Part shown: positions 18,157 to 26,817 of the stretch, one piece after another | Numbering within the stretch: the stretch's first letter is position 1 | Layout of the letters: every line of letters begins with the position of its first letter | NCBI RefSeq assembly: GCF_000738005.1 | Contig: NZ_JHAL01000002.1 | Location: forward strand, 1,300,634 to 1,364,633 | Source: Bifidobacterium crudilactis | GTDB lineage: Bacteria > Actinomycetota > Actinomycetes > Actinomycetales > Bifidobacteriaceae | DNA: 64,000 bases | Direction: 5' to 3' | Made by a program: the position numbers and the translations under genes | Notes under the pieces: model-generated | Told to the model about the DNA's origin: nothing | Seen by the model: only the letters and a program-made list of their open reading frames with translations | Databases searched by the model: none

Positions 18157-19971
18157 TCAACCTTTCCTTGCAAAAAGACCCTGCGGCCTAAAGAGAATGA
18201 CCAGCACCAACAGCACCCCGTACACGATGATTCTGGCATCGGGAACGATACGCAGCAGTTCGGGTCCGCCAATGAGAATGATGGAACCCAATACGGCGCC
18301 AAGAGACGAATTCATGCCTCCGAGAACGATGATGGTCAGAATCAGCACCGATGCGCTCGAGGTGAATATCGTGGGATCGATATAGGTGTATTGGTGAGCG
18401 AGCAACGCCCCGGCAAGACCTGTGAAGAAGGCCGCCAGCGCGTATGCCAGCGATTTGTATGCACTCGTGCGCACCCCCAGCGCCTGCGAGGCCTCCTGAT
18501 CGGAACCCACGGCCTCGAACACCCTGCCGAGATGCGAGGAACGAATGCGCATCACCACCACCAGCGCGAACAGGAGAATCACGATATCCATCAGATACTG
18601 CATCTGCTGGGTAAACAGCACCTGCCCGAAAATCGTGGGGAAAGGGATGCCCTGTATACCCAGAGATCCCTTGGTCAGCGGCTCCCACAATCTGATGATC
18701 GCGACCATCACCGCACCGACGCCGATGGTCGCGATGGCGACATAATGCCCTGACAGCTTCCACACAGGGAATGTCAGGATGCTTGCGGCAATCGCCGCGA
18801 CGATACCCGCCGCCGGCAGCGCAATCAGGAAGGGCCAGTGCAGCTGCGTGGTCAGAATCGCCGAGGCGTATGCACCGGCCGCCAGAGGACCGGCCATACC
18901 GAGAATCGTCTGTCCTGCAGAACCGGATATCAGGGTGAGACCGACGGCGGCAATGGCGTAGATGGCTATCTGCGTGCCGACACCGGCAAGATAGTCGGAG
19001 AAGAAGAACGGTGTCGCCAGCAAAGCGACAGCCAAACCGGCATTCGCCCACCAGGGAAGAGCAATAGGCCGGCCCCCGCCCAGGAAGGTGCCGGTAAGCG
19101 GTTCGGATTTCACGTCGTTCTTCGGACCGAGCAAGCCCTGCGGCTTCACAATCAGAATCAGCAGCAACGCGCCGAAGGTGATCAGGTCATGAGCTCCGTC
19201 ACCCAGCCAGGATATGCCCAGTGATTCAACCACGCCCAGCACCAAGCCACCCACCACTGCGCCCGGGATGGAACCCAATCCGCCTATCGTGGCGGCGACG
19301 AAAGCGGTCATGCCGATGGTCCCGCCGTTCATCGGATTGATGTTGGCATTGAACAGGCCGACGAAAATACCCGATATGCCGGCCAGCACGGAACCGATGA
19401 CGAAGGAGATGTTGCGAATGGACTTGACCGGAATGCCCATCTGCCTGGCGGCTTCAGGGTCCTGCGAAGTGGCGCGGATCGCCTGTCCGGTCTTGCCGTA
19501 TTTCAAGAAGGCCCAGAGACCGAGCATCAACACGACAGTAAGCACCACCATCACCACATCTGAGGTGCCGAAACGCACTCCGAAGAGCTGAAGGTTATAG
19601 GTCGGCAACAGTTTGGGAAATGGTCTGGTCTGCGGTCCGAAGATAATCTGCAGACCATTGTCGAGAATCTGCCCGATACCAATGGTCGCGAGCAACGCCG
19701 CAATGGGCTTGCGCCCTTCCAAAGGCGCGATAACCGCGGTGTTCATCAGCAGACCGAGCAGGCCCGTGACGACGATAACCACCAGAATCGTCGGCAGAAT
19801 GCCCCACCCCAAGGAAGAGCCCAGCCACCAGGCGACCATAATACCGACCGCAACGATGGAACCCTGGGCGAAGTTGGCGACATTCGTCACGCCGAATATC
19901 AGCGACATGCCCACGGCCACCAACGCATAGGCGCTGCCGTGTATCAGACCTGAAAACAATGTATCAATCAT
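18157..19971 (-). CDS. Fused LivH-LivM-type ABC permease
   Basis: A 604-residue protein containing both inner-membrane permeases of a branched-chain amino acid-type (HAAT) ABC importer. The first half is LivH-like: DTLFSGLIHGSAYALVAVGM, then LIFGVTNVANFAQGS and IATSQD-type loop AIRATSQDPEAARQMGIPV. The second half from about residue 310 is LivM-like: IAIYAIAAVGLTLISGSAGQ and AVGSDQEASQALGVRTSAYK, each with several membrane segments. The linker is polar (GPKNDVKSEPLTGT). Normally these are two genes of about 300 residues each. The start at 19971 is backed by AAGGAAAG; the frame is open further upstream without a site. It lies between the hairpin-rich region and the fused ATPase gene. Confidence 0.88.
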   Translation of the reverse strand: MIDTLFSGLIHGSAYALVAVGMSLIFGVTNVANFAQGSIVAVGIMVAWWLGSSLGWGILPTILVVIVVTGLLGLLMNTAVIAPLEGRKPIAALLATIGIGQILDNGLQIIFGPQTRPFPKLLPTYNLQLFGVRFGTSDVVMVVLTVVLMLGLWAFLKYGKTGQAIRATSQDPEAARQMGIPVKSIRNISFVIGSVLAGISGIFVGLFNANINPMNGGTIGMTAFVAATIGGLGSIPGAVVGGLVLGVVESLGISWLGDGAHDLITFGALLLILIVKPQGLLGPKNDVKSEPLTGTFLGGGRPIALPWWANAGLAVALLATPFFFSDYLAGVGTQIAIYAIAAVGLTLISGSAGQTILGMAGPLAAGAYASAILTTQLHWPFLIALPAAGIVAAIAASILTFPVWKLSGHYVAIATIGVGAVMVAIIRLWEPLTKGSLGIQGIPFPTIFGQVLFTQQMQYLMDIVILLFALVVVMRIRSSHLGRVFEAVGSDQEASQALGVRTSAYKSLAYALAAFFTGLAGALLAHQYTYIDPTIFTSSASVLILTIIVLGGMNSSLGAVLGSIILIGGPELLRIVPDARIIVYGVLLVLVILFRPQGLFARKG

Positions 19972-20057
19972 ATGCCGAACTTTCCTTGATATCACTTCGA
20001 TGCTGAATACGCACCCCGCAACATATCTCCAACGAAACACCTGCTGCGAGCCGCCGA

Positions 20058-20089
20058 ACGGACGGTGACCGCGTGCGGTCACCGTCCGT
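20058..20089. repeat. Perfect 32-base palindrome in the LIV operon
   Basis: ACGGACGGTGACCGC at 20058-20072 and its exact complement at 20075-20089 are separated by GT only. It lies upstream of the permease gene and downstream of the binding-protein gene, so in the transcript it would form a very stable hairpin, either an attenuator or a 3'-end stabiliser for the binding-protein mRNA. Confidence 0.6.
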
Positions 20090-20139
20090 GGTCCACTCAT
20101 CAGCCCCTGCCGGTGACGGATTCACTTGAACACCGCTGA

Positions 20140-20455
20140 ATACGCGCTTGCAGCGATTCTTCGCGCCCTTGATGGGCGCTCACCGAGCCTACGACGTTTA
20201 CAATCACAGTTTCGAGTGGACCTCGCTGAGTAATCGCTTTCAGCGATTCTTCGCAGCCTTTGTAATCGCCAAAGCGATTACCTTCGCAGCCTTAGCGGCT
20301 GCTCACCTCACCTACGAATACCCCACTGGGGCATTCGCTTTACGGTTCGGCTGCTCACTTCGCCTACGCACAGCCCACTGGGCTGTGCGCTTAACGGCTC
20401 AGCCTTAGCGGGCGCTCACCTCGTCTATGCGAAGCACACCGTGCTTCGCATAGAC
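20140..20455. repeat. Array of hairpin modules, copy 1
   Basis: A non-coding region between the livK-type and livHM-type genes, made of short palindromes separated by a recurring 15-base word close to GCTCACYTCGCCTAC (20178, 20301, 20353, 20414). The word is followed by different hairpins: GAATACCCC/GGGGCATTC, GCACAGCCC/GGGCTGTGC and GTCTATGCGAAGCAC with its complement at 20441-20455. Further hairpins such as TAATCGC/GCGATTA are present. A related array lies at 57972-58217; the 52 bases 20353-20404 align with 58166-58217 with only two differences, and these two changes restore pairing. Open frames across it are artefacts. Confidence 0.75.
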
Positions 20456-20463
20456 TCATGTGC

Positions 20464-21654
20464 TCAGCCTTCGTATTGGACGAATTTGCCGTCTTCTACG
20501 GTCAGGAGAATCGGATCGATATTATCCGCCCGGCGGTTGCTTTGGTTGAATTTGAAGGTACCGCCGTTACCCTGATACAGGGGGAAATCCGTCACGGTCT
20601 GCAGAGCTTTCTGGATTCCCGCACGGGTCGGCTCGGTCTTGTTCGCAGCGTAGGCCAGATCGATAATCGCCTGATATGCGGTCACTTCGAAATTGCCGGG
20701 GTTATTGCCGTATTTTGCGTTGAAATCCTTGACGAACTGCTTGGCCTTATCGTCCTTGGTTCCGGTGGCGGAGAAGCTGCCGGTGATGATGGTGCCGTTG
20801 GCGTTGTCACCCGCAAGGTCGAGGAATTCCTTGGTTTCCTGGCCACCGAAGTACTGTCCGGTGAAACCGAGCTTGTCGCGGAGCGTATTGAGCACCAGGG
20901 CTCCGTCCGGTCCGTAGCCGATGTCCACGACGGCGTCCGGTTGGGCGTCACGCGCAGGTATCAGAATCGGCGAAAGATCGGTGGAATCGGCGAGATACGA
21001 GGATTCGTATACGATTTCCGTGCCGTTCTTCTCAGCCTCCTCTTTGAAATACTGGTATGCCTGCTTGCCCCAATCGTTTTCGATGTACACCACCGAAATC
21101 TTCTTGGCCTTCTTGGCGACGATGTCTGCATTCGCTTTCTGATACTTGTCCTGACCGATCTGCGGCGTCCAGACATGGTCGCCCGTGTCCGTGAAGGTCG
21201 GGGCGGAATTGTTGAATCCATAGTGCACAAGACCCGCCTGTTGGAAAATCGGCGAAGCGGCCGCTGACGCAGGTGACGCGTAATCGCCCACAACGGCGAT
21301 AATCGACTTGTCGGCGACCAGCTTCGGCGCGACAGCCGCATCCTGTTTCGCGTCTGACTGCGTATCGAAATACTTCAGCCCGAGCTTCTTGCCCTTGACC
21401 CCGCCGTCCGCGTTCACTTTCTCGATAGCGAGGTTGAAGCCCTGCTCGAACAGCTTGCCGTATTCGGCGTACTGGCCGGTCTTGGGGTAGATGACGCCGA
21501 TGTTGACGGTATCTCCGCTGGCGGCGGAAGACGATGACGAAGCATCACCGCCAAGCCCGCAGGCGGACGCCCCGACGATTGTCCCGGCGGCCACTACCAG
21601 CGCAGCGGCTGTTCGCAAGGGTTGTTTCCAATGATGAAAAATCTGCTTGTTCAT
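20464..21654 (-). CDS. Branched-chain amino acid-type ABC substrate-binding lipoprotein (LivK family)
   Basis: The extracellular solute receptor for the LIV-type importer. A lipoprotein signal is visible: KQPLRTAAALVVAAGTIVG followed by ASAC, with Cys as lipid anchor, then a Ser-rich linker (GDASSSSSAASGD). The mature domain shows VNIGVIYPKTGQYAEYGKLF, VVGDYASPASAAASPIFQQ and VVYIENDWGKQAYQYF, typical of type I periplasmic-binding folds (Peripla_BP_6). The start at 21654 is chosen so that the signal begins MNKQIFHHW; longer starts lack a site. It is first in the operon before the permeases and ATPases. The actual ligand is unknown; adjacent enzymes suggest an amino acid or derivative. Confidence 0.9.
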   Translation of the reverse strand: MNKQIFHHWKQPLRTAAALVVAAGTIVGASACGLGGDASSSSSAASGDTVNIGVIYPKTGQYAEYGKLFEQGFNLAIEKVNADGGVKGKKLGLKYFDTQSDAKQDAAVAPKLVADKSIIAVVGDYASPASAAASPIFQQAGLVHYGFNNSAPTFTDTGDHVWTPQIGQDKYQKANADIVAKKAKKISVVYIENDWGKQAYQYFKEEAEKNGTEIVYESSYLADSTDLSPILIPARDAQPDAVVDIGYGPDGALVLNTLRDKLGFTGQYFGGQETKEFLDLAGDNANGTIITGSFSATGTKDDKAKQFVKDFNAKYGNNPGNFEVTAYQAIIDLAYAANKTEPTRAGIQKALQTVTDFPLYQGNGGTFKFNQSNRRADNIDPILLTVEDGKFVQYEG

Positions 21655-21743
21655 GATTCTCTCTCTTCGATAAACTCTTCGATAAACTCTTCGGACCGCT
21701 GCGCTCCATGCCGCAACGATTCGCACTCGATAACGACGGGGTG

Positions 21744-22814
21744 CTAGCGAATCTCCGCAGACGCCAACACACGAGCGTCGCTGAGCGCCTGCAAGGAGGC
21801 ATCGCTCGCCGGCGTGGGCACCGTACAGCTTGGAGCCAACAGGAAAGGAGTTCCTATCAGCGCGGCGATGGTCTTGTCCAGTTCCGCAGCCACGTCTTCC
21901 GGACTGCCGTCGACCGCGAAATCCTGAGCTCCGGCACCTACGACGGGAACTGCCTGATGCAGCTCATCGACGTCAGGATTGCCGTCGAGGAACGGGTCCC
22001 ATTGCAACAGTTCCGTCTGCCCATCGTCGAACCACTGGGCATGCGAATGCGCCTGACATGTATGGAACAGCACCACGGCGTCCTTCGAGGCCTTGCGCAG
22101 CGCCTCGATGACGATGCGGTCATACGGTTCCGAAAATTCGCGGTACTGGTCACGGTCGAAATAATCCTCGCTCACAGTGCCGGTGATAGCGAAGAAGATG
22201 CCGTCAAGACCTGCGCCGCCCTCGGATTCCGGTTTCACCAGCTCGGTCACATATGCGGCCAAGGCATCAGCGATATTCGTCAGGGCTTGTTTGGCGGCCA
22301 CCGGCTGGTCCAGTATCAGTTCCCGGACGGTCGTATCGGAATGTGCATAGGTATCGGATGGGTACAAGGGCAAATCCGCTATCTGCAGCAGCACCGACAG
22401 CGGCGAAAACACCGTCTGCAGCACCGCCCTATCCTCAAGTCCGCGCCTTATCAGGGTCGCGGCTTCTATCGCCTCGCTGAACGAAGGATTCTTCAGAACG
22501 TCAATCTGTGTGACCTTCGCAATATCCGAAGGCTCGGCAATAGGCGAACTGACCTTCTTCGGCAGGACGAAGCCCTGGTAGTCCTCGGGGTCGAATGTAG
22601 CACCCCAGGCTTCGGCATAGTAGACCGCACGAGGATTGATTTTCACCCATTCCCAGTCCCAGCGCTTGACGAAATCAACATATGCCCTGGCGAATTCCGA
22701 GGCCCCATACTCGTGGCCGACGAGATGCTGCCAGCCGCCCACGAGATACGGTGTCGTCACATTGTCGTCCTTGCGGGCGATGTCATGGAATATCCGACGG
22801 CGATCTGCTGCCAT
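21744..22814 (-). CDS. Uroporphyrinogen decarboxylase family (URO-D) protein
   Basis: A 356-residue barrel protein of the URO-D superfamily, which includes HemE, the corrinoid methyltransferases MtaA/CmuA and MetE-like proteins. Matches include RIFHDIARKDD, TTPYLVGGWQHLVGHEYGA, WDWEWVKINPRAVYYAEAWG near residue 55, FFAITGTVSEDYFDRDQYRE near 205, VVLFHTCQAHSH near 247 and LLAPSCTVPTPASD near 325. The Cys in the last motif and HTC are candidate zinc ligands of a methyltransferase. No haem-synthesis genes are nearby. It reads toward livK with an 89-base gap, suggesting co-transcription with the importer. I infer a methyl-transfer or decarboxylation step on the imported compound rather than haem synthesis. 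Confidence 0.78.
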   Translation of the reverse strand: MAADRRRIFHDIARKDDNVTTPYLVGGWQHLVGHEYGASEFARAYVDFVKRWDWEWVKINPRAVYYAEAWGATFDPEDYQGFVLPKKVSSPIAEPSDIAKVTQIDVLKNPSFSEAIEAATLIRRGLEDRAVLQTVFSPLSVLLQIADLPLYPSDTYAHSDTTVRELILDQPVAAKQALTNIADALAAYVTELVKPESEGGAGLDGIFFAITGTVSEDYFDRDQYREFSEPYDRIVIEALRKASKDAVVLFHTCQAHSHAQWFDDGQTELLQWDPFLDGNPDVDELHQAVPVVGAGAQDFAVDGSPEDVAAELDKTIAALIGTPFLLAPSCTVPTPASDASLQALSDARVLASAEIR

Positions 22815-23175
22815 GATTTTCCTTTCTACGAAGACGCGTGAAGCGTCGTATATGAAACGAATCGAACGGTGTCAGCGCGCAGCTTGGGGACATCGTGACG
22901 CCACGTGCGCAACCGGTAAGCATCAGGAAAGCGTATTTCGGGCCCTTGCGTCAACCTCGAATCGCCTATGGCGCTAGAGACGTTTGTTATAGCGCTTCAT
23001 AAGACACTGCAATCCGGCGCATTTAGCGCCGAGTATCAATAATGCCTATAGCTCCGCTCTCGTGGCGCATGGTCGAAGTGCTGAATAATGAGTCGTACAG
23101 ACCACAGTCGTGATGCCGCATGCCAACGAGCATCCCGGCATGATGAACGCCAATCCACAAAGGAGCCGCAGTACG
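22815..23175. other. Divergent regulatory region
   Basis: The 361 bases between the URO-D-like gene (minus) and the MetY-like gene (plus) contain no convincing gene. GGCGCTA-type boxes occur three times: GGCGCTA at about 22970, TAGCGC at about 22992 and TAGCGCC at about 23027, two of them as an inverted repeat about 14 bases apart. They are candidate operators for shared control of both directions; this is inference from repetition and position only. Confidence 0.35.
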
Positions 23176-24483
23176 GTGAGCGATCACAACAGCTTTGACA
23201 CAGTACGCATTCACGGAGGGTATCGCCCCGAGGAGCATCAATACGCCTCGAACGTGCCCATCTATCTGAGCGCGGCGTTCACCATGGGCAGCGCTCAACG
23301 CGGACGGGACATCGCCGAAGGACGCGAGCCCGGATACACATACTCGCGTGTAGCCAATCCGACGGTGTCCATTCTGGAACGCAGAATAGCCGAACTGGAA
23401 GGAGCCGTGTCCGCAGTGGCGGTCGCGTCAGGCATGGCGGCGATATCGAATGCGATTCTCACCGTGGCGGAGGGCGGCGGCAGAATCGTAGCCCACCACG
23501 ACATCTACGGCGCCAGTCTGGATGAATTCATCAGCCTTGCGCCGAAGCTCGGCATCGAGTTCGACTTCGTGGACGACATCAACGATCCCGTCGCACTGCG
23601 CAAGGCCATCGGCCCTGACACCAAGGCCGTATACGTCGAAAGCGTCACCAACCCGCTGACCAAAGTCACCGACGTCGACCAGGTGGCGGCAATAGCGCAC
23701 GAGGAAGGAGTCCCGCTTATAGTGGACAACACCTTCCCCACTCCCTATCTCTTCCGACCCATCGAGCACGGTGCCGACGTGGTGGTGTATTCCTCCACGA
23801 AAGCCATCAACGGTCATGGCAACGTCATCAGCGGTCTAATCGTCGACGCAGGGCGCTTCGATTGGTCGAGCAGTCGTTTCCCGCAGTTCTCCGAGCCGGA
23901 ATTCACGCTCTACACCGAGCAGATCGGCCATTCGCGCAGTTTCGTCGAGGCCTTCGGGAACGAGGCCTTCCATCAGCGGCTGCGATGTAAGTGCCTCCGT
24001 CTGTTGGGCGCGGTTCTCGGCCCGCAGCAGGCGTATCTTGAACTGCTCGGTCTGGAGACCATCAGCGAGCGCCTGAGCAAGGAGGTCTCATCGGCGCAAC
24101 GCATCGCGGCCTTCCTCGAAGGCCATGGTCATGTCACCAAAGTCAACTATTCCGGGCTTCCCGACAGTCAGCAGGCTGAATTGGTCGCACGACTCTACCC
24201 ACGGGGCATCGGTTCGATACTCTCGTTCGAGCTGGAGGGTTCGGAGGAGCGCGTGAACCGTTTCATCGACGCGACCCGAGTGTTCAGTTACATTCCCAAC
24301 GTAGGCGATGTCCGTTCCCTGATAGTCAACCCCGCCCGCACCACTCATCGGGAGATTCCCTTCGAATTCTGGGAGAAGAACGGACTGAACGTCAATCTCA
24401 TCCGTCTGTCCATCGGATTGGAAGACCCTGACGACCTGATTGCCGACCTGGAGCAGGCCTTCGAACAGGCCTACACCGACTAG
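23176..24483 (+). CDS. MetY-like O-acetylhomoserine sulfhydrylase family PLP enzyme
   Basis: A PLP enzyme of Cys/Met metabolism. Visible are FDTVRIHGGYRPEEHQYASN at the start, YTYSRVANPTVSILERRIAE, PLIVDNTFPTPYLFRPIEHG near residue 190 and the Schiff-base lysine in YSSTKAINGHGNVISG near 210. The insertion GRFDWSSSRFPQFSEPEF after it is typical of O-acetylhomoserine sulfhydrylase (MetY) rather than MetB. Gamma-lyase activity on methionine is an alternative. GTG 23176 is favoured because AGGAG lies at 23161-23165; ATG 23110 and ATG 23140 are in frame upstream with weaker sites. It heads a plus-strand set with the P5CR-like and M20 genes. Confidence 0.78.
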   Translation: MSDHNSFDTVRIHGGYRPEEHQYASNVPIYLSAAFTMGSAQRGRDIAEGREPGYTYSRVANPTVSILERRIAELEGAVSAVAVASGMAAISNAILTVAEGGGRIVAHHDIYGASLDEFISLAPKLGIEFDFVDDINDPVALRKAIGPDTKAVYVESVTNPLTKVTDVDQVAAIAHEEGVPLIVDNTFPTPYLFRPIEHGADVVVYSSTKAINGHGNVISGLIVDAGRFDWSSSRFPQFSEPEFTLYTEQIGHSRSFVEAFGNEAFHQRLRCKCLRLLGAVLGPQQAYLELLGLETISERLSKEVSSAQRIAAFLEGHGHVTKVNYSGLPDSQQAELVARLYPRGIGSILSFELEGSEERVNRFIDATRVFSYIPNVGDVRSLIVNPARTTHREIPFEFWEKNGLNVNLIRLSIGLEDPDDLIADLEQAFEQAYTD

Positions 24484-24646
24484 GCCACAGATTAGGCCAC
24501 ACATTAGGCCACAGACGCTACCTGATCACTGGCGTACACATCCACACATCCACACGTACACATCCAGACAAGAACCAATGCATTTGCGAGAGATGGCGAC
24601 AGCGCATCGCACGAACCATCCGCAGATGACACAGAAGGAGGCACAC

Positions 24647-25450
24647 ATGGCATCAACGCTCTATTTCATCGGTGGAGGCAACATGGTGACGGCCATCATC
24701 GAGGCCGTGCGGGACAAATCGGAAAGCTACCCTGTCGACGCACTGTACGTGCAGGAGATTTCCCAGGCACGCATCGAGGATTTGGCGCAACGCTTCGGTG
24801 TGCTGGCTGCGGACCCATCAAGCACACCGGATGCGGATATCGTCATCATCGGCATTCGCCCGCAGGACGACCTGAAAACGGTGCTCGAATCGGTGTCGCA
24901 GCGTTTCAGCCCTGAACGGACCACGGTGATTTCGATTGTCGCCGGATACACCATCGAACAGCTCGAAGAGCATCTCGGCCACGACTTCCGCCTTGCACGC
25001 ATCATTCCCAACACCCTCACCACGACCGGGTACGGCTACAGCGGCGTTGCTCTCAATGACCAGGCCAGCGAGAACGACATCGACGCTTTCCTGCGGACCT
25101 TCGGCAAGCCCCTGTACGTCGAGGAACGACTTATCGACGTCATCACCGGGTTTTATCCACCGAATCTCGTGTACCACTTCATCGATGCCTATGTCGACGC
25201 AGGAGTACTCGCCGGTCTTCCCCGAGACATCGCCAAAGCGATAGCCCTGGATACCCTCATCGGCGGAACGGAATTCCTGAAGCAGAAGGACGTGCTGCCG
25301 CAGGTGCTGCTCAACATCAACAATTCACCCGGCGGCGTGGGAATCACCCAAGCGTATACGCTTAATAGCACGGGCTTCGCGGCATCGGTGCAGAGTGCGG
25401 TTCTTGCAGCCGTCAATCGCACCACCGCGTTGGGGAAAGAAGCCCGATAG
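24647..25450 (+). CDS. Divergent pyrroline-5-carboxylate reductase family protein
   Basis: A 267-residue protein with the ProC fold: an N-terminal Rossmann motif LYFIGGGNMVTAIIEAVR, the cofactor segment ADIVIIGIRPQD near residue 65, ARIIPNTLTTTGYG near 118, and the helical dimerisation domain with NSPGGVGITQAYTLNSTGF near 225. In canonical ProC, as in the other copy at 27661, the last motif reads SPAGTTIE or SPGGTTIE; the TT is VG here, and the usual PNTP motif is PNTL, so the substrate may be another cyclic imine. AAGGAGG at 24635-24641 fixes the start at 24647. It precedes the M20 gene by 16 bases, in one operon. Confidence 0.8.
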   Translation: MASTLYFIGGGNMVTAIIEAVRDKSESYPVDALYVQEISQARIEDLAQRFGVLAADPSSTPDADIVIIGIRPQDDLKTVLESVSQRFSPERTTVISIVAGYTIEQLEEHLGHDFRLARIIPNTLTTTGYGYSGVALNDQASENDIDAFLRTFGKPLYVEERLIDVITGFYPPNLVYHFIDAYVDAGVLAGLPRDIAKAIALDTLIGGTEFLKQKDVLPQVLLNINNSPGGVGITQAYTLNSTGFAASVQSAVLAAVNRTTALGKEAR

Positions 25451-25466
25451 TCATCGGAGGTGACCT

Positions 25467-26696
25467 ATGAGCACTGTTATCGCAGGGCCAACAGATATTG
25501 ACACGACGACGCTCGAAGAAACCGTCAAGGCAAGGCATTGGCTTCACCGTCATCCTGAAATGGCATTGCGTGAATTCGACACCACGCATTACCTCAAGGA
25601 ACGATTGGCCTCATATGGCATCGAGAGCATTGATGCCACGCACCGTCACGACCAGGAACAATCATCCGCCGATGATGCAGGGAACTCTTCCGCACCTCTG
25701 ACCACCGGAGTAATTGCCGATATCCACGGTTCGCTTGGCACCGGTCCGACGCTGGCGCTTAGAGCGGATATCGACGGACTGCCAATCGTCGAAGATTCCG
25801 CCCACGCCTTTGCCTCCCTGAATCCCGGGATGATGCACGCATGCGGTCACGATCTTCATATGGCCTCGTTGCTTGGTGCCGCACGCGAACTGCAGGAGCA
25901 TCGTGACCGATTCCGTGGAACCGTTCGGCTGCTCTTCCAGCCTGCGGAAGAGGCGGAGCTGGGCGCTCAGAAGGTGCTGGCGGCTGGCTGGCTCAACGGT
26001 GTCGACCTCATCGTGGGGTATCACAATCATCCGGGCCTGCCCGTGGGCACCGTGGGTATCAGCGCGAACCCCATCATGGGCGGAAACTATCGTTTCGATG
26101 TGACGATTCACGGTCGAGGCGCGCACGGCAGCAGACCTGAGGACTCCGCCGACCCCATCACCGCGTTCACCGCGATGTCCTCGGAGATTCAGACGATTGT
26201 CAGCCGCAACATCGCGCCACTCGAACCCGCCGTGGTCAGCATCACGCAGATTCGGGCAGGGCAGGCTTGGAACATCATCCCCTCCGTACTGGAATTCCAG
26301 GGCACGGCACGAGCGTTCAACCGTCAGACAGCGGAACTGATTCAGGAACGATTGACGAGAATCGTTCAAGGAGTGAGCGAGGCACATGGTGTGACCTCGC
26401 ACCTCGATTGGAGCGTCCGAGCCGTTCCCATAGAAAACGATCCCGACATCGCGGCAACACTCAGGCGCGAAGCAGTGCACTATGCACAGAAGGTCATCGA
26501 ACCGGTGCCAAGCCTGGGCTCAGATGATTTCGCCGACTTCCAGCATTCTGGCATACCCGGAGTGTTCAGCTTCATCGGTTCGAACGGCGACCCCGATGCT
26601 TTGGGCTGGCACACACCGAACTTCATAGCGAAGGACGCGGCGCTGCCCTACGCCATCGATTACTACACCCATGCCGCTTACGCTCTGCTGAACTAG
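25467..26696 (+). CDS. M20 family metallo-amidohydrolase
   Basis: A 409-residue zinc or manganese peptidase of the amidohydrolase branch of M20 (N-acyl-amino acid, hippurate or IAA-amino acid hydrolase type). Motifs are RHWLHRHPEMALREFDTTHY near residue 24, ALRADIDGLPI near 95, the ligand-bearing MMHACGHDLHMAS near 118, FQPAEEAELGAQ near 152 (catalytic Glu), HNHPGLPVGT near 178 and GSDDFADFQ near 350. An unusually acidic insertion (DQEQSSADDAGNS) lies near residue 65. GGAGGTGACCT precedes the ATG. It probably frees an amino acid from an N-acyl or dipeptide form; the position after MetY-like and P5CR-like genes suggests a joint pathway. Confidence 0.87.
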   Translation: MSTVIAGPTDIDTTTLEETVKARHWLHRHPEMALREFDTTHYLKERLASYGIESIDATHRHDQEQSSADDAGNSSAPLTTGVIADIHGSLGTGPTLALRADIDGLPIVEDSAHAFASLNPGMMHACGHDLHMASLLGAARELQEHRDRFRGTVRLLFQPAEEAELGAQKVLAAGWLNGVDLIVGYHNHPGLPVGTVGISANPIMGGNYRFDVTIHGRGAHGSRPEDSADPITAFTAMSSEIQTIVSRNIAPLEPAVVSITQIRAGQAWNIIPSVLEFQGTARAFNRQTAELIQERLTRIVQGVSEAHGVTSHLDWSVRAVPIENDPDIAATLRREAVHYAQKVIEPVPSLGSDDFADFQHSGIPGVFSFIGSNGDPDALGWHTPNFIAKDAALPYAIDYYTHAAYALLN

Positions 26697-26748
26697 CCCA
26701 CGCCGACGCGCCAAAGCCTGCAGCCCACGGTATGCGCTCCGTTCGGCA

Positions 26749-26785
26749 ACTGCCCGGTCTCTGCGATGTGCAGTGGCCGGGCAGT
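26749..26785. terminator. Hairpin between convergent genes
   Basis: ACTGCCCGG at 26749-26757 pairs with CCGGGCAGT at 26777-26785, and CTGC/GCAG extends the structure inside. It lies 50 bases after the M20 stop and 33 before the convergent glyoxalase-fold gene. Confidence 0.55.
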
Positions 26786-26817
26786 GCGCATACTGCATCC
26801 GCAATAGCGCTTCGCGT

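Noticed and set aside
21744..22814. Annotation as hemE
   Set aside because: No other haem gene is present and the context is amino-acid uptake; the superfamily is broad.
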